DNA of 64,000 nucleotides from Bacteroidaceae bacterium (lineage in GTDB: Bacteria > Bacteroidota > Bacteroidia > Bacteroidales > Bacteroidaceae): positions 1 through 64,000 of the forward strand of contig JAFTXN010000005.1 in NCBI GenBank assembly GCA_017461605.1, in the 5' to 3' direction. Made by a program: the position numbers and the translations under genes. A model generated the notes under the pieces. That model did not search any database. It worked only from the letters and a program-made list of their open reading frames with translations, and had not been told where the DNA came from. Shown here piece by piece: positions 1 through 9,300 of this stretch. Position 1 is the stretch's first letter, and every line of letters begins with the position of its first letter.

Positions 1-300
1 AATCAGAGGAATAACACATACCGGAAGGTGCTGTCACCCTCAGGTAGGGGGACGAGCGAAGCGGAGGGGGTATGAACAAAAAGCCAACATAAACCACCTC
101 GAGAATACATCTTTTGCCCCTGCAGGGCGCATTCATCGTCGTTGCATATACTCGGGGCGCTGCCCCGAGCTGAGAGCTTGCCGGCCCTTCAGTCCGTTTC
201 CTCTGTTTAATCTGTTGAAATAACTTCGCTGTTCGTTCATACCCCTCACCCGTTCCGGGAGCTCCCCTACCTTAGGGGAGCAGCGCCGTCCGGATGGCTC
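1..300. repeat. Intergenic repeat element, copy 1 (left end may be cut by window)
   Basis: Non-coding segment that matches 8857-9300 in the same orientation. The shared parts include the GGGGACGAGCGAAGCGGAGG arm near 48-68, the block from about 127 to 300 (roughly nine of ten bases identical to 9101-9279), and a CTCGGGGC/GCCCCGAG hairpin. The left arm (GGGGTATGAAC) and the right arm (GTTCATACCCC) are inverted relative to each other, as in a non-autonomous element with long imperfect terminal inverted repeats. No ORF worth calling lies inside. Confidence 0.75.
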
Positions 301-322
301 GCATTAAAACAAATTTGCATAA

Positions 323-354
323 TTTGCATATTTTGATAATTGTCCTTATTTTTG
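323..354 (+). promoter_or_regulatory. Bacteroidetes-type promoter for the subtilase operon
   Basis: TTTG at 323-326, a 20-bp spacer and TATTTTTG at 347-354 match the Bacteroidetes housekeeping promoter. Transcription would begin near 360, leaving a leader of about 435 nt before the subtilase start at 795. Confidence 0.6.
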
Positions 355-594
355 CCAACGGAGCCCCGTAAACGCGCTTTTCATGTGTGAAAGGTCGCAG
401 GGGTCTTACATAATGGAAAGGCGTTTACTTTACGCTTGGGTTTTGACACACAGAAATCTCGCAAATTTCAGTCCGATCAGAAACCAAGCAACGGTGGATG
501 CCCCTTGGGTATGTTTATATGAGAAACATGCATGCGGCTTTCTTTGCAGAAAAAGAAGGTCTATTTGTGCATATACCAAATATACGCATATTCG

Positions 595-690
595 GCGTGG
601 GGCTCTACGTTGCTCGTTTCGATTGGATGGGCAAATGCGAGAGCCTCTGTGTGTGAAGCGAGCAACGAGGTATAGGCTCTCACGCTTTTT
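595..690 (+). promoter_or_regulatory. Terminator-like hairpin in the subtilase leader (possible attenuator)
   Basis: GCGTG (595-599) pairs with CACGC (681-685), extended by G-U and Watson-Crick pairs. Inside, GTTGCTCGTTTC pairs with GAAGCGAGCAAC. A T6 run follows directly at 686-691. The structure lies between the promoter at 323-354 and the protease gene, so it could attenuate expression. No peptide reading frame in the leader looks credible. Confidence 0.5.
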
Positions 691-794
691 TCGTTTATAT
701 GGCTCATCCGAACCATTGACACTGATAACACTTATTATTCATCACATCTCCTGTCCAAAGAGCCTTTCAGGGGGACGAAAAAAATGATTGTACC

Positions 795-3700
795 ATGAAA
801 GCACATCATTTACTTATCTCTATGATTGCGCTGTGGACATTGTTTCCCGGCAGCTCTGTGGCGCAGGATCGCAACAACGAAGAAGAGGTTGTGAAGCTGC
901 ACCGTCACAACCACCGCTCCTATCGCGAGGGCGAGGTGATTGTGAAATTCAAGCAACGTGTGGATGTCAATACCCGCACCCGTCGCACCAATGCACAAGG
1001 CGTGAACCGCCTGCTCGGCAGTATGGGTGTGACGGAGATGGAAGCCCTCATGCCGATGACCGGCCGGCACGTGTCGGCCACCCGTGTCCGTGCCTACAAC
1101 GGACAGATCGTTCCGCAGCACGACATGTCGCGCCTCTATCGCTTGCGCTTCGGTGTCAGCGACAGCCTTGACGTGCATCGTGTGGTGGAGAACCTGAAAG
1201 CATTGAGCGAGGTGGAACTGGCCGAACCCAACTATGTGGTTTACACCCTGGCGCAAGGCGACGAATATACCGGCGAACCCCTCTACAGCATGCAGTGGGG
1301 ACTGCCGGCCATCGGTATGCCGCAGTTGTGGCAAAAGCCGATTGTCAGCAGCAAGCGCCCCGTCATCGCCATCCTCGACACGGGTGTGGACATCACGCAC
1401 CCCGACCTGGTGGACAATATCTGGACCAATGCACACGAGAGCGAAGGCGAAGAGGAGGTGGACGACGACGGCAACGGCTATGCCGACGACCTGCACGGCT
1501 ACGACTTTGTGAACCAAACCGGACGCTTGGGCGACTGGAACGGACACGGCACCCACTGCGCCGGCATTGCAGCTGCGGTGGGCAACAATGGCATCGGCAT
1601 CACCGGTGCCAACCCCGACGCCCTCATCATGCCCATCACCGTGATGCAGAGCGACGGAACGGGCGACGTGGCCACCATCATCAAGGGCATCGACTATGCC
1701 GTGGCCAATGGTGCCGATGTCATCAGCATGAGTTTTGGCGGATATGCCCACTCCATTGCCGAGGAACAAGCCCTGGCTAAGGCCTATACCCACGCCGTGT
1801 TGGTGGCAGCTGCTGGTAACGACTGCCGAAACATCAATCATGGCAGGTGTTCGGTTTGTCAGCAGGTCGGTAGCCCCATGTTCCCCGCTGCCTTCACGTT
1901 CGTATTGGGTGTGGAGGCTACGGACAATGCCGGTGCTCGTGCCTCGTTCAGCAACTTCGACGACGATGGCCCCGTGCTTTCGAAGTTCGGCGAGGAGCAG
2001 CTCTACAATTACGAGCTCCGTGCCCCCGGTGTGGGCATCATGAGCACCTATCCCGGTGGTAAATACAAACAACTCAACGGAACCTCCATGGCTTGTCCCA
2101 TGGTGGCAGGTGGCATCTCGCGCTTGCTGCAAACCAAGGAGTATGCCAACAAGGAAATGCTCTTCGGCGACCTCATCATGACGCACAAGCAGGTGGTGGA
2201 TTTCCCGGCAGTCTATGCCCTCACCGATGCTGACCGCAGGCCCTCGCTCTCGCTCGTCACCTATCTGCTCAACGACAGCACAGGTGGCGATGGCGACCTG
2301 TATCCCGATGCCGGCGAAACCATTGCCCTCTATCCCACGCTGCGCAATGCCTGGGGCACGGCGGAGAACATCCGCTTCACGCTGGAAGTGGCGGAGAACG
2401 AAGACCCCACCATTGTGGAGATACTCGACAGCGAAGTGGCCTTTGGCAAAACCCTCTCGGCGTATGGCAAAAACATTTCTGCCACCCCTCTGCGTTTCAA
2501 GCTGCGCGACGACTGCACCGACGGTCGCCACATCCGCCTGCTCCTCAAAGCCACGTGCGACAACACCGACGAGGTGTTGCAGGAAGAAATCACACTTACG
2601 GCCGAAAACGGGGTGGAGATAGGCGGTATGATTACTGAAAACACTACGCTTTATCCGGGAGTAAACTATATTGTAACGAAAAATCTAGTAGTGGCAAATG
2701 GAAGTACATTAACAATACTACCAGGTACGATTATAAAATTAAAAAATGGTTCGGAGTTTACTATGCTTTATACAGCTAATCCTAAAATAATATGTAAAGG
2801 AACTCCAGAACTTCCTATTATTTTTACACAAGCAGACAATAAAGCAAGTAGACTTTTCTTTCATGATGGTGAAGTAGAATATACTTACTTCTTAAATATG
2901 AATTTAGACAAAAGTGGTTCTAATACTTCTATAACTTTTAGAGATATTATAATAAAAAATTGTGTATTTAAAAACTTGGATGCTACTAGAGATATTGATA
3001 TTCATACATATAATCCTAATATTAATAATCTTAGTTATAAATATGACACTATTTGTAAAAGTAATTTCTTTGATATAGAAGTAGACGATATAAGTACTAG
3101 ATTAAAACAAATAAATATAGTTGGTGTTATTGGTGATGAATATACAATTGGTAGATTAATAAACTGCAATTCATTTGCTAATAAATTTAATCAAAAAGAG
3201 ACTTTTTGTGAATCAATAGCTGGTGTTTCTGATGATTCAGGAATTTTCAAGCCAGAATATCCATCTTATCATGGTTCAGGACGAGAAGATGTAGTTCATT
3301 ATGGTATATATGATTTAAATCACCCAATATCACCAAAAGGTTCTTATATTTACGATCTCTCCAATATGCTGACCCGCCCTAATGCGGAGGCGCACGGCAT
3401 CGTTTGGAAAGTAGTCGTAAATGGTTATGACGCCCAAGATGAATTTGAAATATTGCCACCCCTCGGTGTGGGCAAGCACAAGTTTGAGGTGTATTTCAAT
3501 CGCCCGATGGATGTGAGCGTGCCGCCCACCATCGCTATGGGCGTGCGTCCTCCCTACACGCAACATGCCATTGCCGAAGAGGGTAGCTGGAGTGCCGACA
3601 GCCTTGTCTATACCGCCTATCTCACCATCGATGGCAAAACGGGTGCCGACGGATTGAACCGCATCTACGTTTCTGGTGCTCGGGACAACGAATACTTCGA

Positions 3701-4853
3701 AATCCCCGATGAGAAATATCGTTTCAATGTGCAAGTGGCAGCTACCGGAAGTATGGCTACCGGACTGATGGCAGAAGCAGGACTCGGCAAAGTGTCGCTC
3801 ACTTGGGAGACGGATGAGGAAGACTTTGAGGACCTGTTAGGATATAACATCTACAGATACACCCTCGACACACTGGGTGTGAGCAGTGATTCCATCATCG
3901 TCAATCCCACCGTGCTCGAAGCGGATGCCACTGAATATGTGGACTACGACGTAGTGCCGGGCACCACTTATTATTACGTGATCAAGCAATTGACCACCTC
4001 GCTGAGCAGCCATGCCCTGAGCAATGCCGTGGCAGCCACACCGCTGACGGCACAGAAGGGTGATGCCAACGGCAGCATGAGTGTGGACGTGGCCGACGTG
4101 GTGAGCGAAGTGGCATACATGACCAACCAAAATCCGCAGCCCTTCATCTTCGAAGCTGCCGACGTCAACAGCGACTTGCAGGTGAACATCCTCGACGTGG
4201 TGGGTACGCTCAACCTCATCCTCACGCCTGCCGATGCCATGGCAGCCGCTGTGAACAGCACTGCCACCTACACCGTGGAGAACGGCATCCTCTATGTGGA
4301 AAGCCCCGTGGCACTGGGTGGTGTGCAGGTGAAGCTGAAAGCCGACAAGGGCAGCGAATTCACAGCCCTCGAAGCCCTCGACGGTTTTGAGCAAGCCGGC
4401 ACCTGGCAGAGCGACGACGAATATCTGTTCCTGGCTTACTCAATGGTGGGCCGCACCATCGCCACCGGCCGACAGCCCTTGCTCCGCATCGGCGATGCAC
4501 GAATCAGCGAAGTGGTGTTGAGCGACCGCACCGGCAACAACGTGATGGCTATCGACGGCAATGCCACCGGACTGGGTGCCGTGAACGGCATGCAGATGAA
4601 GCTGCCCTACCCCAATCCGTTCGGCAACACACTGCACATCCCCTACATCATCGGTCAGGAGGGACAGCACCGGGTGAGCATCACCGTATGCGACATGGCA
4701 GGCCGCCTGATTCACAAGCATTCGGCCGTCAATGGTTTCGGTGAATACACACACACCTGGAACACCGGCGGACGCCTGGCCAACGGATTGTATCTGGTGA
4801 GCCTCTATGTCGACGGTAAGCTGATGCACACAGCCAAAGCCATTCACATGTAA
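795..4853 (+). CDS. Secreted modular subtilisin-like (S8) serine protease with dockerin and T9SS C-terminal domain
   Basis: The 1352-residue precursor starts with a signal peptide (MKAHHLLISMIALWTLF...). An N-terminal propeptide-like region follows, then an S8 catalytic domain with Asp195 (LDTGVD), His251 (HGTHCAG) and Ser431 (NGTSMACP), so the triad is complete. Residues about 612-855 form a beta-helix-like segment encoded by unusually AT-rich DNA. Next come a fibronectin-III-like region (about 980-1085), a dockerin-like pair of calcium repeats (GDANGSMSVDVADVV and DVNSDLQVNILDVV, about 1089-1150) and a cohesin-like domain. A type A T9SS sorting domain (about 1273-1352, PYPNPF...GLYLVSLYVDGK) ends the protein. 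It is probably surface-anchored or released by type IX secretion. It heads an operon with two cohesin/dockerin-like genes. The substrate is unknown. Confidence 0.9.
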   Translation: MKAHHLLISMIALWTLFPGSSVAQDRNNEEEVVKLHRHNHRSYREGEVIVKFKQRVDVNTRTRRTNAQGVNRLLGSMGVTEMEALMPMTGRHVSATRVRAYNGQIVPQHDMSRLYRLRFGVSDSLDVHRVVENLKALSEVELAEPNYVVYTLAQGDEYTGEPLYSMQWGLPAIGMPQLWQKPIVSSKRPVIAILDTGVDITHPDLVDNIWTNAHESEGEEEVDDDGNGYADDLHGYDFVNQTGRLGDWNGHGTHCAGIAAAVGNNGIGITGANPDALIMPITVMQSDGTGDVATIIKGIDYAVANGADVISMSFGGYAHSIAEEQALAKAYTHAVLVAAAGNDCRNINHGRCSVCQQVGSPMFPAAFTFVLGVEATDNAGARASFSNFDDDGPVLSKFGEEQLYNYELRAPGVGIMSTYPGGKYKQLNGTSMACPMVAGGISRLLQTKEYANKEMLFGDLIMTHKQVVDFPAVYALTDADRRPSLSLVTYLLNDSTGGDGDLYPDAGETIALYPTLRNAWGTAENIRFTLEVAENEDPTIVEILDSEVAFGKTLSAYGKNISATPLRFKLRDDCTDGRHIRLLLKATCDNTDEVLQEEITLTAENGVEIGGMITENTTLYPGVNYIVTKNLVVANGSTLTILPGTIIKLKNGSEFTMLYTANPKIICKGTPELPIIFTQADNKASRLFFHDGEVEYTYFLNMNLDKSGSNTSITFRDIIIKNCVFKNLDATRDIDIHTYNPNINNLSYKYDTICKSNFFDIEVDDISTRLKQINIVGVIGDEYTIGRLINCNSFANKFNQKETFCESIAGVSDDSGIFKPEYPSYHGSGREDVVHYGIYDLNHPISPKGSYIYDLSNMLTRPNAEAHGIVWKVVVNGYDAQDEFEILPPLGVGKHKFEVYFNRPMDVSVPPTIAMGVRPPYTQHAIAEEGSWSADSLVYTAYLTIDGKTGADGLNRIYVSGARDNEYFEIPDEKYRFNVQVAATGSMATGLMAEAGLGKVSLTWETDEEDFEDLLGYNIYRYTLDTLGVSSDSIIVNPTVLEADATEYVDYDVVPGTTYYYVIKQLTTSLSSHALSNAVAATPLTAQKGDANGSMSVDVADVVSEVAYMTNQNPQPFIFEAADVNSDLQVNILDVVGTLNLILTPADAMAAAVNSTATYTVENGILYVESPVALGGVQVKLKADKGSEFTALEALDGFEQAGTWQSDDEYLFLAYSMVGRTIATGRQPLLRIGDARISEVVLSDRTGNNVMAIDGNATGLGAVNGMQMKLPYPNPFGNTLHIPYIIGQEGQHRVSITVCDMAGRLIHKHSAVNGFGEYTHTWNTGGRLANGLYLVSLYVDGKLMHTAKAIHM
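2630..3355 (+). other. AT-rich mosaic segment inside the subtilase gene
   Basis: Base composition and codon use change abruptly: runs such as AATAATCTTAGTTATAAATA sit within a gene that is otherwise GC-rich, and composition returns to normal near 3360. The reading frame stays open across both borders. The encoded stretch has repeated short beta-strand/Asn patterns like a right-handed beta-helix. The sharp edges suggest that one domain was swapped in by recombination. Confidence 0.75.
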
Positions 4854-4862
4854 AGTAACACT

Positions 4863-6917
4863 ATGAAACGAATCACAACCTTGTTGCTCGTGCTTCTGCT
4901 CTTCGGAGTGGGAGCATGGGCACAAAACAAAGTGAGCCTCTCCTCCACAGAGGGGCATCCCGGCGATGTGGTCAGGGTGCAGGTGGATTTGGCTTGTACG
5001 GACAACATCACGGCAGCCGAAATCATCGTTCCGCTGCACAAGCAGCTGACGTATGTCGAAGGTTCGGCCCGCCTCAATGCCGACCGGGCAGACGGGCACA
5101 CCCTTTCGGCCGCTGTGGTGAATGGCGAACTGCGCCTCTATGTGTACAGCGTGACGCTCAGCACGCTGCGAGGCACGGAAGGCGCACTGGCCACTTTCGA
5201 CCTGAAACTGAAAAAAGAACCGGCCACCTATCCCCTCACGCCACGCGTGGTGTTGAGCCAAGCCACCGGCGTGGCACAACAGGTGAGCACGGAGACGGGC
5301 AGCGTGACCCTGCTTTCGCCCAAACTCACCGTGAACACACCGAGCATCGACTACGGACACATACCCATCCGCAGCACTTACACGCAGAGCCTCTTGCTGC
5401 ACAACAGCGGCAACGAACCGCTCACTATTGCGGGCATGGATTTTTCGGCCGCCGAATTTTCGGCCACCGAAACCCAAATGGTGATTGCCGCCGGACAAAC
5501 GCGAGCCGTGACCCTGACCTATGCACCCACCGTGCGCGGAGCGGTGAGCGAAACGGTGCGCATACATTCTGATGCCATCAACGGTACGCAGCAAGCCACG
5601 CTGGTGGCCGACCCCTTCTCGGTGAACGAACTGCACACCGGCACGGCGGCCGGCAATTCGGACGAAGAGGTGGAGATAGCCATCAAGGTGAACAACATGG
5701 AACCCCTGGTGGGCATGCAGTGCACCTATGTGCTGCCCGAACAACTGAAGTATGTGGACGGCAGCTTCGTACCCACCGAGCGTGCACAAAGCCACACAGC
5801 GGTGGCCACCCTCAACAACGGGGCACTCACGCTGATACTCTACTCTGCAGCCAATGCCACCTTCACCGACGAAGACGGCGTATTGGCGACCTTCCGCGTG
5901 AAACCCGACGGAAAGAGCGGCACTTACACCCTCGCCCCCTCGGCAGTGGTGTTGAGCAACGCCACGGTGGAGAACATGACTTCGGCCACCACAGGAGGAT
6001 GGGTGCAGGTGAAGAGTCCGAAGCTGAACTGCAGCAGCACAATCGATATGGGCAGGGTTTCCGTCACGGAAACACCGCAGCAAACATTCACCATCCGCAA
6101 TTACGGACAAGCACCGCTGCAGGTGAGCCGAGCCACGTTCCTGGCAGAGGGTTTCGAAATGCTCACGCCGCTGCCCATCACGCTCGACCCTTCAGCCACG
6201 GCAACACTTACGATAAGTTATCGCCCGGAGGCTGAAGGAACCATTGCCACCACGATGAACCTATACACCAACGACCCCGAATGCCGCATGCAGGCGGTGA
6301 AGCTGGAGGGAACGGTGTACGAACCCAACGTGCTGACTGTCGAAGGAAACAATATTCCGGGTGGCGGCTATACCCTCACCGTGGGTATGGACAACTATAC
6401 CGACATCGTGGGACTGCAGATGGACATCGAGTGGCTGGCAGGCATGAAGACGCTTTCGGCAGCACTCACTCCCACCGCACGACTGGCCGGACACGCTCAC
6501 ACCGTGGCCGACATGGGCAATGGCGTCTATCGTGTGATCATCTACTCCATGAGCAATGCCGATATCGCCGCCGGTGAGGGAGCGCTGTTTACCCTCGACT
6601 ATACCCCCGATGCCGACACCCATTATCGCGACACGGAGATACGAATCACCAACATCGTGCTCAGTACGTCGGCCGGCGTGAATTATGCTTCGTCCGACGA
6701 GACCGGATGTGTGGCAGCTTTCACCCGATTTGAGAAGGGCGACACCAACGGCGATGGTGAGGTGGACGTGGCCGATGTAACCAATCTGGTGTATCACATC
6801 CTGCGGAAACCTACGGCCGTATTTATCGAAGAAGCTGCCGACATGCAGGACGATGGCGAACTGGATGTGGCCGATGCCATGGCCATTGTAGATATCATCT
6901 TAAACAAAAACAAATAA
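4863..6917 (+). CDS. Secreted modular protein with three cohesin-like domains, two ASH/Hydin-like domains and a dockerin
   Basis: 684 residues. The signal peptide is MKRITTLLLVLLLFGVGAWA. Three related cohesin-like modules begin near residues 25, 255 and 485; each has a G..V.V.V start and a later GALATF/GVLATF/GALFTL strand. They alternate with two ASH/Hydin-type immunoglobulin-like modules near 155-245 and 385-470 (HNSGNEPLTI; RNYGQAPLQV). The C-terminus is a dockerin (GDTNGDGEVDVADVTNLV and DDGELDVADAMAIV, about 625-684). No T9SS sorting domain is visible, so the route past the periplasm is uncertain. The gene lies 9 bp after the protease gene and overlaps the next gene by one base. A scaffold or adaptor role is inferred from architecture only. 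Confidence 0.75.
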   Translation: MKRITTLLLVLLLFGVGAWAQNKVSLSSTEGHPGDVVRVQVDLACTDNITAAEIIVPLHKQLTYVEGSARLNADRADGHTLSAAVVNGELRLYVYSVTLSTLRGTEGALATFDLKLKKEPATYPLTPRVVLSQATGVAQQVSTETGSVTLLSPKLTVNTPSIDYGHIPIRSTYTQSLLLHNSGNEPLTIAGMDFSAAEFSATETQMVIAAGQTRAVTLTYAPTVRGAVSETVRIHSDAINGTQQATLVADPFSVNELHTGTAAGNSDEEVEIAIKVNNMEPLVGMQCTYVLPEQLKYVDGSFVPTERAQSHTAVATLNNGALTLILYSAANATFTDEDGVLATFRVKPDGKSGTYTLAPSAVVLSNATVENMTSATTGGWVQVKSPKLNCSSTIDMGRVSVTETPQQTFTIRNYGQAPLQVSRATFLAEGFEMLTPLPITLDPSATATLTISYRPEAEGTIATTMNLYTNDPECRMQAVKLEGTVYEPNVLTVEGNNIPGGGYTLTVGMDNYTDIVGLQMDIEWLAGMKTLSAALTPTARLAGHAHTVADMGNGVYRVIIYSMSNADIAAGEGALFTLDYTPDADTHYRDTEIRITNIVLSTSAGVNYASSDETGCVAAFTRFEKGDTNGDGEVDVADVTNLVYHILRKPTAVFIEEAADMQDDGELDVADAMAIVDIILNKNK

Positions 6918-8422
6918 TGAAGAAAACAGTTTTAATGCTTTTCCTGATGCTCGGATGGCTGACCGGAAAAGCCGAAAATGTGGTGCAAGTGGTGCCCTTC
7001 GAGACACAGGCCGGCATCACCACCGATGACATGGCTTATTTCAGCCTGAACATGAGCAATGAGGTGGAAATGGTGGCCTTCCAGTTTGACATACTGCTGC
7101 CCGAAGGCATGACCTTCGACACCACCGACGGCCTGAACCCCTTTGAGTTCAACGAGGAGCGCGTTCCCTACACCGTGGACCGCAAAGGCAACAAGACATT
7201 CAAGTATGACGTGCAACACAGTGACCCTTTCGACGGAGGATGGGTGACGGTGATGGTTTTCACCCTGGAGGATACACAACTCTCGGGACTTTCGGGTGAA
7301 ATCCTGACAGCCTACTATCTGACCGATGCCGGCATGGCCGCAGGCATCTATCCCGTGAAGGTGAAAAACATCGTGATGGTCACCACCGATAACCAAAAGA
7401 TCAAGTTCGGCGAATGCACGTCGTACGTCTCGGTCGGCACTTCACCTCTGAAAACAGAAGCACAGGCAGATATGTCTTGGCTCACGGGACACGTTCCGTC
7501 GTTCACCATCGAAGCCATGAATGCCGAGATGGCAGACAACACCGCTCTGACGAATATCGACCTGACAGGAGCCGATGCTATCGGTGCCGTCCCCACTCCG
7601 GGCAACAAGAATGCGCTGATAAGCGTGAGCAGTGGCACCGATTGTGCAGCCACCTTGGCAGCCGCCGCTGCCGGCAATGTGGTGGTGGAGGCCGATGGTG
7701 TGGCGCAATGTTCGCGGTTGCATCTGGCCGACGGAGCACACGACTTTTGCGTAACCTCTCCCTTCACAGCCGACGTCGCCGTGGTGGAGCGCGTGTTCAA
7801 AGGCGGATGGTGGAGCACGGTTTGTCTGCCTTTTGACATACCGGCCGAAACACTGACAGAAATCAAGGCGGCAGGTGTGGAAATTGAAAAGCTCATCGAA
7901 TTCAGCCCCGCGACGGGTGTGCTGCGCTTTGCGCCGGTGGAAGCCATGGAAGCCCATACGCCTTACATCGTTCGCACGGCTACCGACATGCAGCCCTTTG
8001 CCGAAATCAGAAACGTCAGCGTGACGGAAACCGACGCTCCCACATCGGTGGAGGTGAACGGCATCGTGATGGAGGGGGTGTACGCAACCTCTGTGCTGAA
8101 CTCGGATGCATCGAAGACCCACTATGCTTATGATGCAGCCGATGGTGCTTTTGTGAAGATAGGAAGCAACGGACTGGCTTATCCCTTCCGAGCCTTTATG
8201 ACCCTGCCTTTGGCTTCGGCCACACTGAACAGTCTGAGTGTTGAGACCGGTTGTGAGACAACAGGCATCGAGACCCTCGAAACTGTAACACCCGAGACAC
8301 GTGTTTCGGTGGTTGGTGCAGATGGGCGCATCGTTCGGAATTCGGTGCATCCGGAGCGTGCCACACAAGGGTTGCCGGCCGGAGTGTATATCGTGAATGG
8401 AAAAAAGATGGTTGTTGAATGA
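6917..8422 (+). CDS. Secreted protein with N-terminal cohesin-like domain and short T9SS-like tail
   Basis: 501 residues. The start codon overlaps the previous stop (TAATG), so translational coupling is likely. A signal peptide (MKKTVLMLFLMLGWLTGKA) is followed by a cohesin-like domain (about 20-175; MVAFQFDILLPEGMTF). A region without clear similarity follows, then a module around 295-435 (GGWWSTVCLPFDIP) of a kind frequent in Prevotella surface proteins. The last 25 residues (GLPAGVYIVNGKKMVV) look like the final strands of a T9SS sorting domain. It probably works with the two upstream secreted proteins. Exact function is unknown. Confidence 0.7.
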   Translation: MKKTVLMLFLMLGWLTGKAENVVQVVPFETQAGITTDDMAYFSLNMSNEVEMVAFQFDILLPEGMTFDTTDGLNPFEFNEERVPYTVDRKGNKTFKYDVQHSDPFDGGWVTVMVFTLEDTQLSGLSGEILTAYYLTDAGMAAGIYPVKVKNIVMVTTDNQKIKFGECTSYVSVGTSPLKTEAQADMSWLTGHVPSFTIEAMNAEMADNTALTNIDLTGADAIGAVPTPGNKNALISVSSGTDCAATLAAAAAGNVVVEADGVAQCSRLHLADGAHDFCVTSPFTADVAVVERVFKGGWWSTVCLPFDIPAETLTEIKAAGVEIEKLIEFSPATGVLRFAPVEAMEAHTPYIVRTATDMQPFAEIRNVSVTETDAPTSVEVNGIVMEGVYATSVLNSDASKTHYAYDAADGAFVKIGSNGLAYPFRAFMTLPLASATLNSLSVETGCETTGIETLETVTPETRVSVVGADGRIVRNSVHPERATQGLPAGVYIVNGKKMVVE

Positions 8423-8460
8423 TGACGGACAAACACTGTCCCACCAAAACAGCAAAAGAA

Positions 8461-8646
8461 ATGAAGAAGAAATATGACAACCCCATGATGCTCGCAATAC
8501 CCTGCGAACCGGCCACGCCGTTGGCAGCCTCAGCCGTGTTGGGAGGCGAGGGCAAAGACGACGTGATTGTCGGTACGCGCCGCAAGAGCGGTTGGCAATT
8601 GCCCGAAGTTCAGGAAGAAGGATATTGGAGCGAAGAGGAAAAGTAA
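8461..8646 (+). CDS. Small hypothetical protein closing the subtilase operon
   Basis: 61 residues from the internal ATG at 8461 (MKKKYDNPMMLAIP...). A longer frame could begin at 8419, overlapping the previous stop, but the Lys-rich MKKKY.NP start looks like other very small Bacteroidales ORFs. There is no signal peptide. The sequence has a hydrophobic patch ending in LGGEGKDD and a very acidic, Trp-containing tail (GYWSEEEK). The family was not recognised. Its last-gene position in the operon suggests a role with the secreted proteins, but that is inference. Confidence 0.5.
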   Translation: MKKKYDNPMMLAIPCEPATPLAASAVLGGEGKDDVIVGTRRKSGWQLPEVQEEGYWSEEEK

Positions 8647-8715
8647 GAAAGCATCGATGAAATGGCCGATTTCTTCGGAAGCGGTCATAGTAACACTACC
8701 CAATTTTTAAGACCC

Positions 8716-8770
8716 AAGCCGAATGGCAACGCACTCATGGTGAGAGCAGCGCCATTCGGCTTGTCTGTAT
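8716..8770 (+). terminator. Intrinsic terminator of the subtilase operon
   Basis: AAGCCGAATGGC (8716-8727) pairs perfectly with GCCATTCGGCTT (8751-8762), followed by a T-containing stretch (GTCTGT). It lies 70 bp after the last ORF. Confidence 0.65.
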
Positions 8771-8856
8771 GCTGGAAATCAGAGGATGAATAATTAATAA
8801 CCTGAGGATAAAGCCCTCCGGACGGGGCTGGCAACCAACCGGCCCCATTGAAAATT

Positions 8857-9300
8857 CCTCCGGATGGGGCTGTCCCCCTAAGGTAGGGGGACGAGCGAAG
8901 CGGAGGGGGTATGAACAAACGGAACACCCTCATGAACACTCGCCCCGAATGTCCGTACCCATCCCGAAAACTCCCCTGAAAGGGGAAGAAGCCCTCAGCT
9001 TAGGGCAACGCCCTAAGAACAGAACGTATATTTACCATGCGCCCTGAAGGGGCAAAAGCCTATGTAAACCACCCAGCGAATTCAGCTTTTGCCCCTTCAG
9101 GGCGCATTCATCGTCGTTGCATATACTCAGGGCGCTGCCCCGAGCTGAGAGCTTGCTGCCCTTTCAGGGCGTTTCCTCTGTTTAATCTGTTGAAATAACT
9201 CCGCCGTCTGTTCATACCCCTCACCCGTGCCGGGAGCTCTCCTACCTTAGGGGAGCAGTGCCGTCCAGATGACTCGCATGCTGAAAATCAGAGGAATATC
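8857..9300. repeat. Intergenic repeat element, copy 2 (MITE-like)
   Basis: Second, fuller copy of the 1-300 element. The left arm runs from about 8860 (GGGGCTGTCCCCCTAAGGTA) and the inverted right arm ends near 9275 (CCTACCTTAGGGG). Inside is a perfect 21-bp inverted repeat (9039-9059 with 9085-9105) and a TTAGGGC/GCCCTAA hairpin. No transposase ORF is present. The right edge touches the stop codon of the permease gene. Confidence 0.75.

Noticed and set aside
383..787. Open frame of 134 codons in the subtilase leader
   Set aside because: Composition (many Arg/Cys, no domain) is not protein-like, it crosses the leader hairpin, and the promoter and attenuator explain the region better.
810..2531. 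Long antisense frame opposite the subtilase catalytic domain
   Set aside because: It is a shadow of codon bias in a GC-rich gene; the sense strand has a full protease with complete triad.
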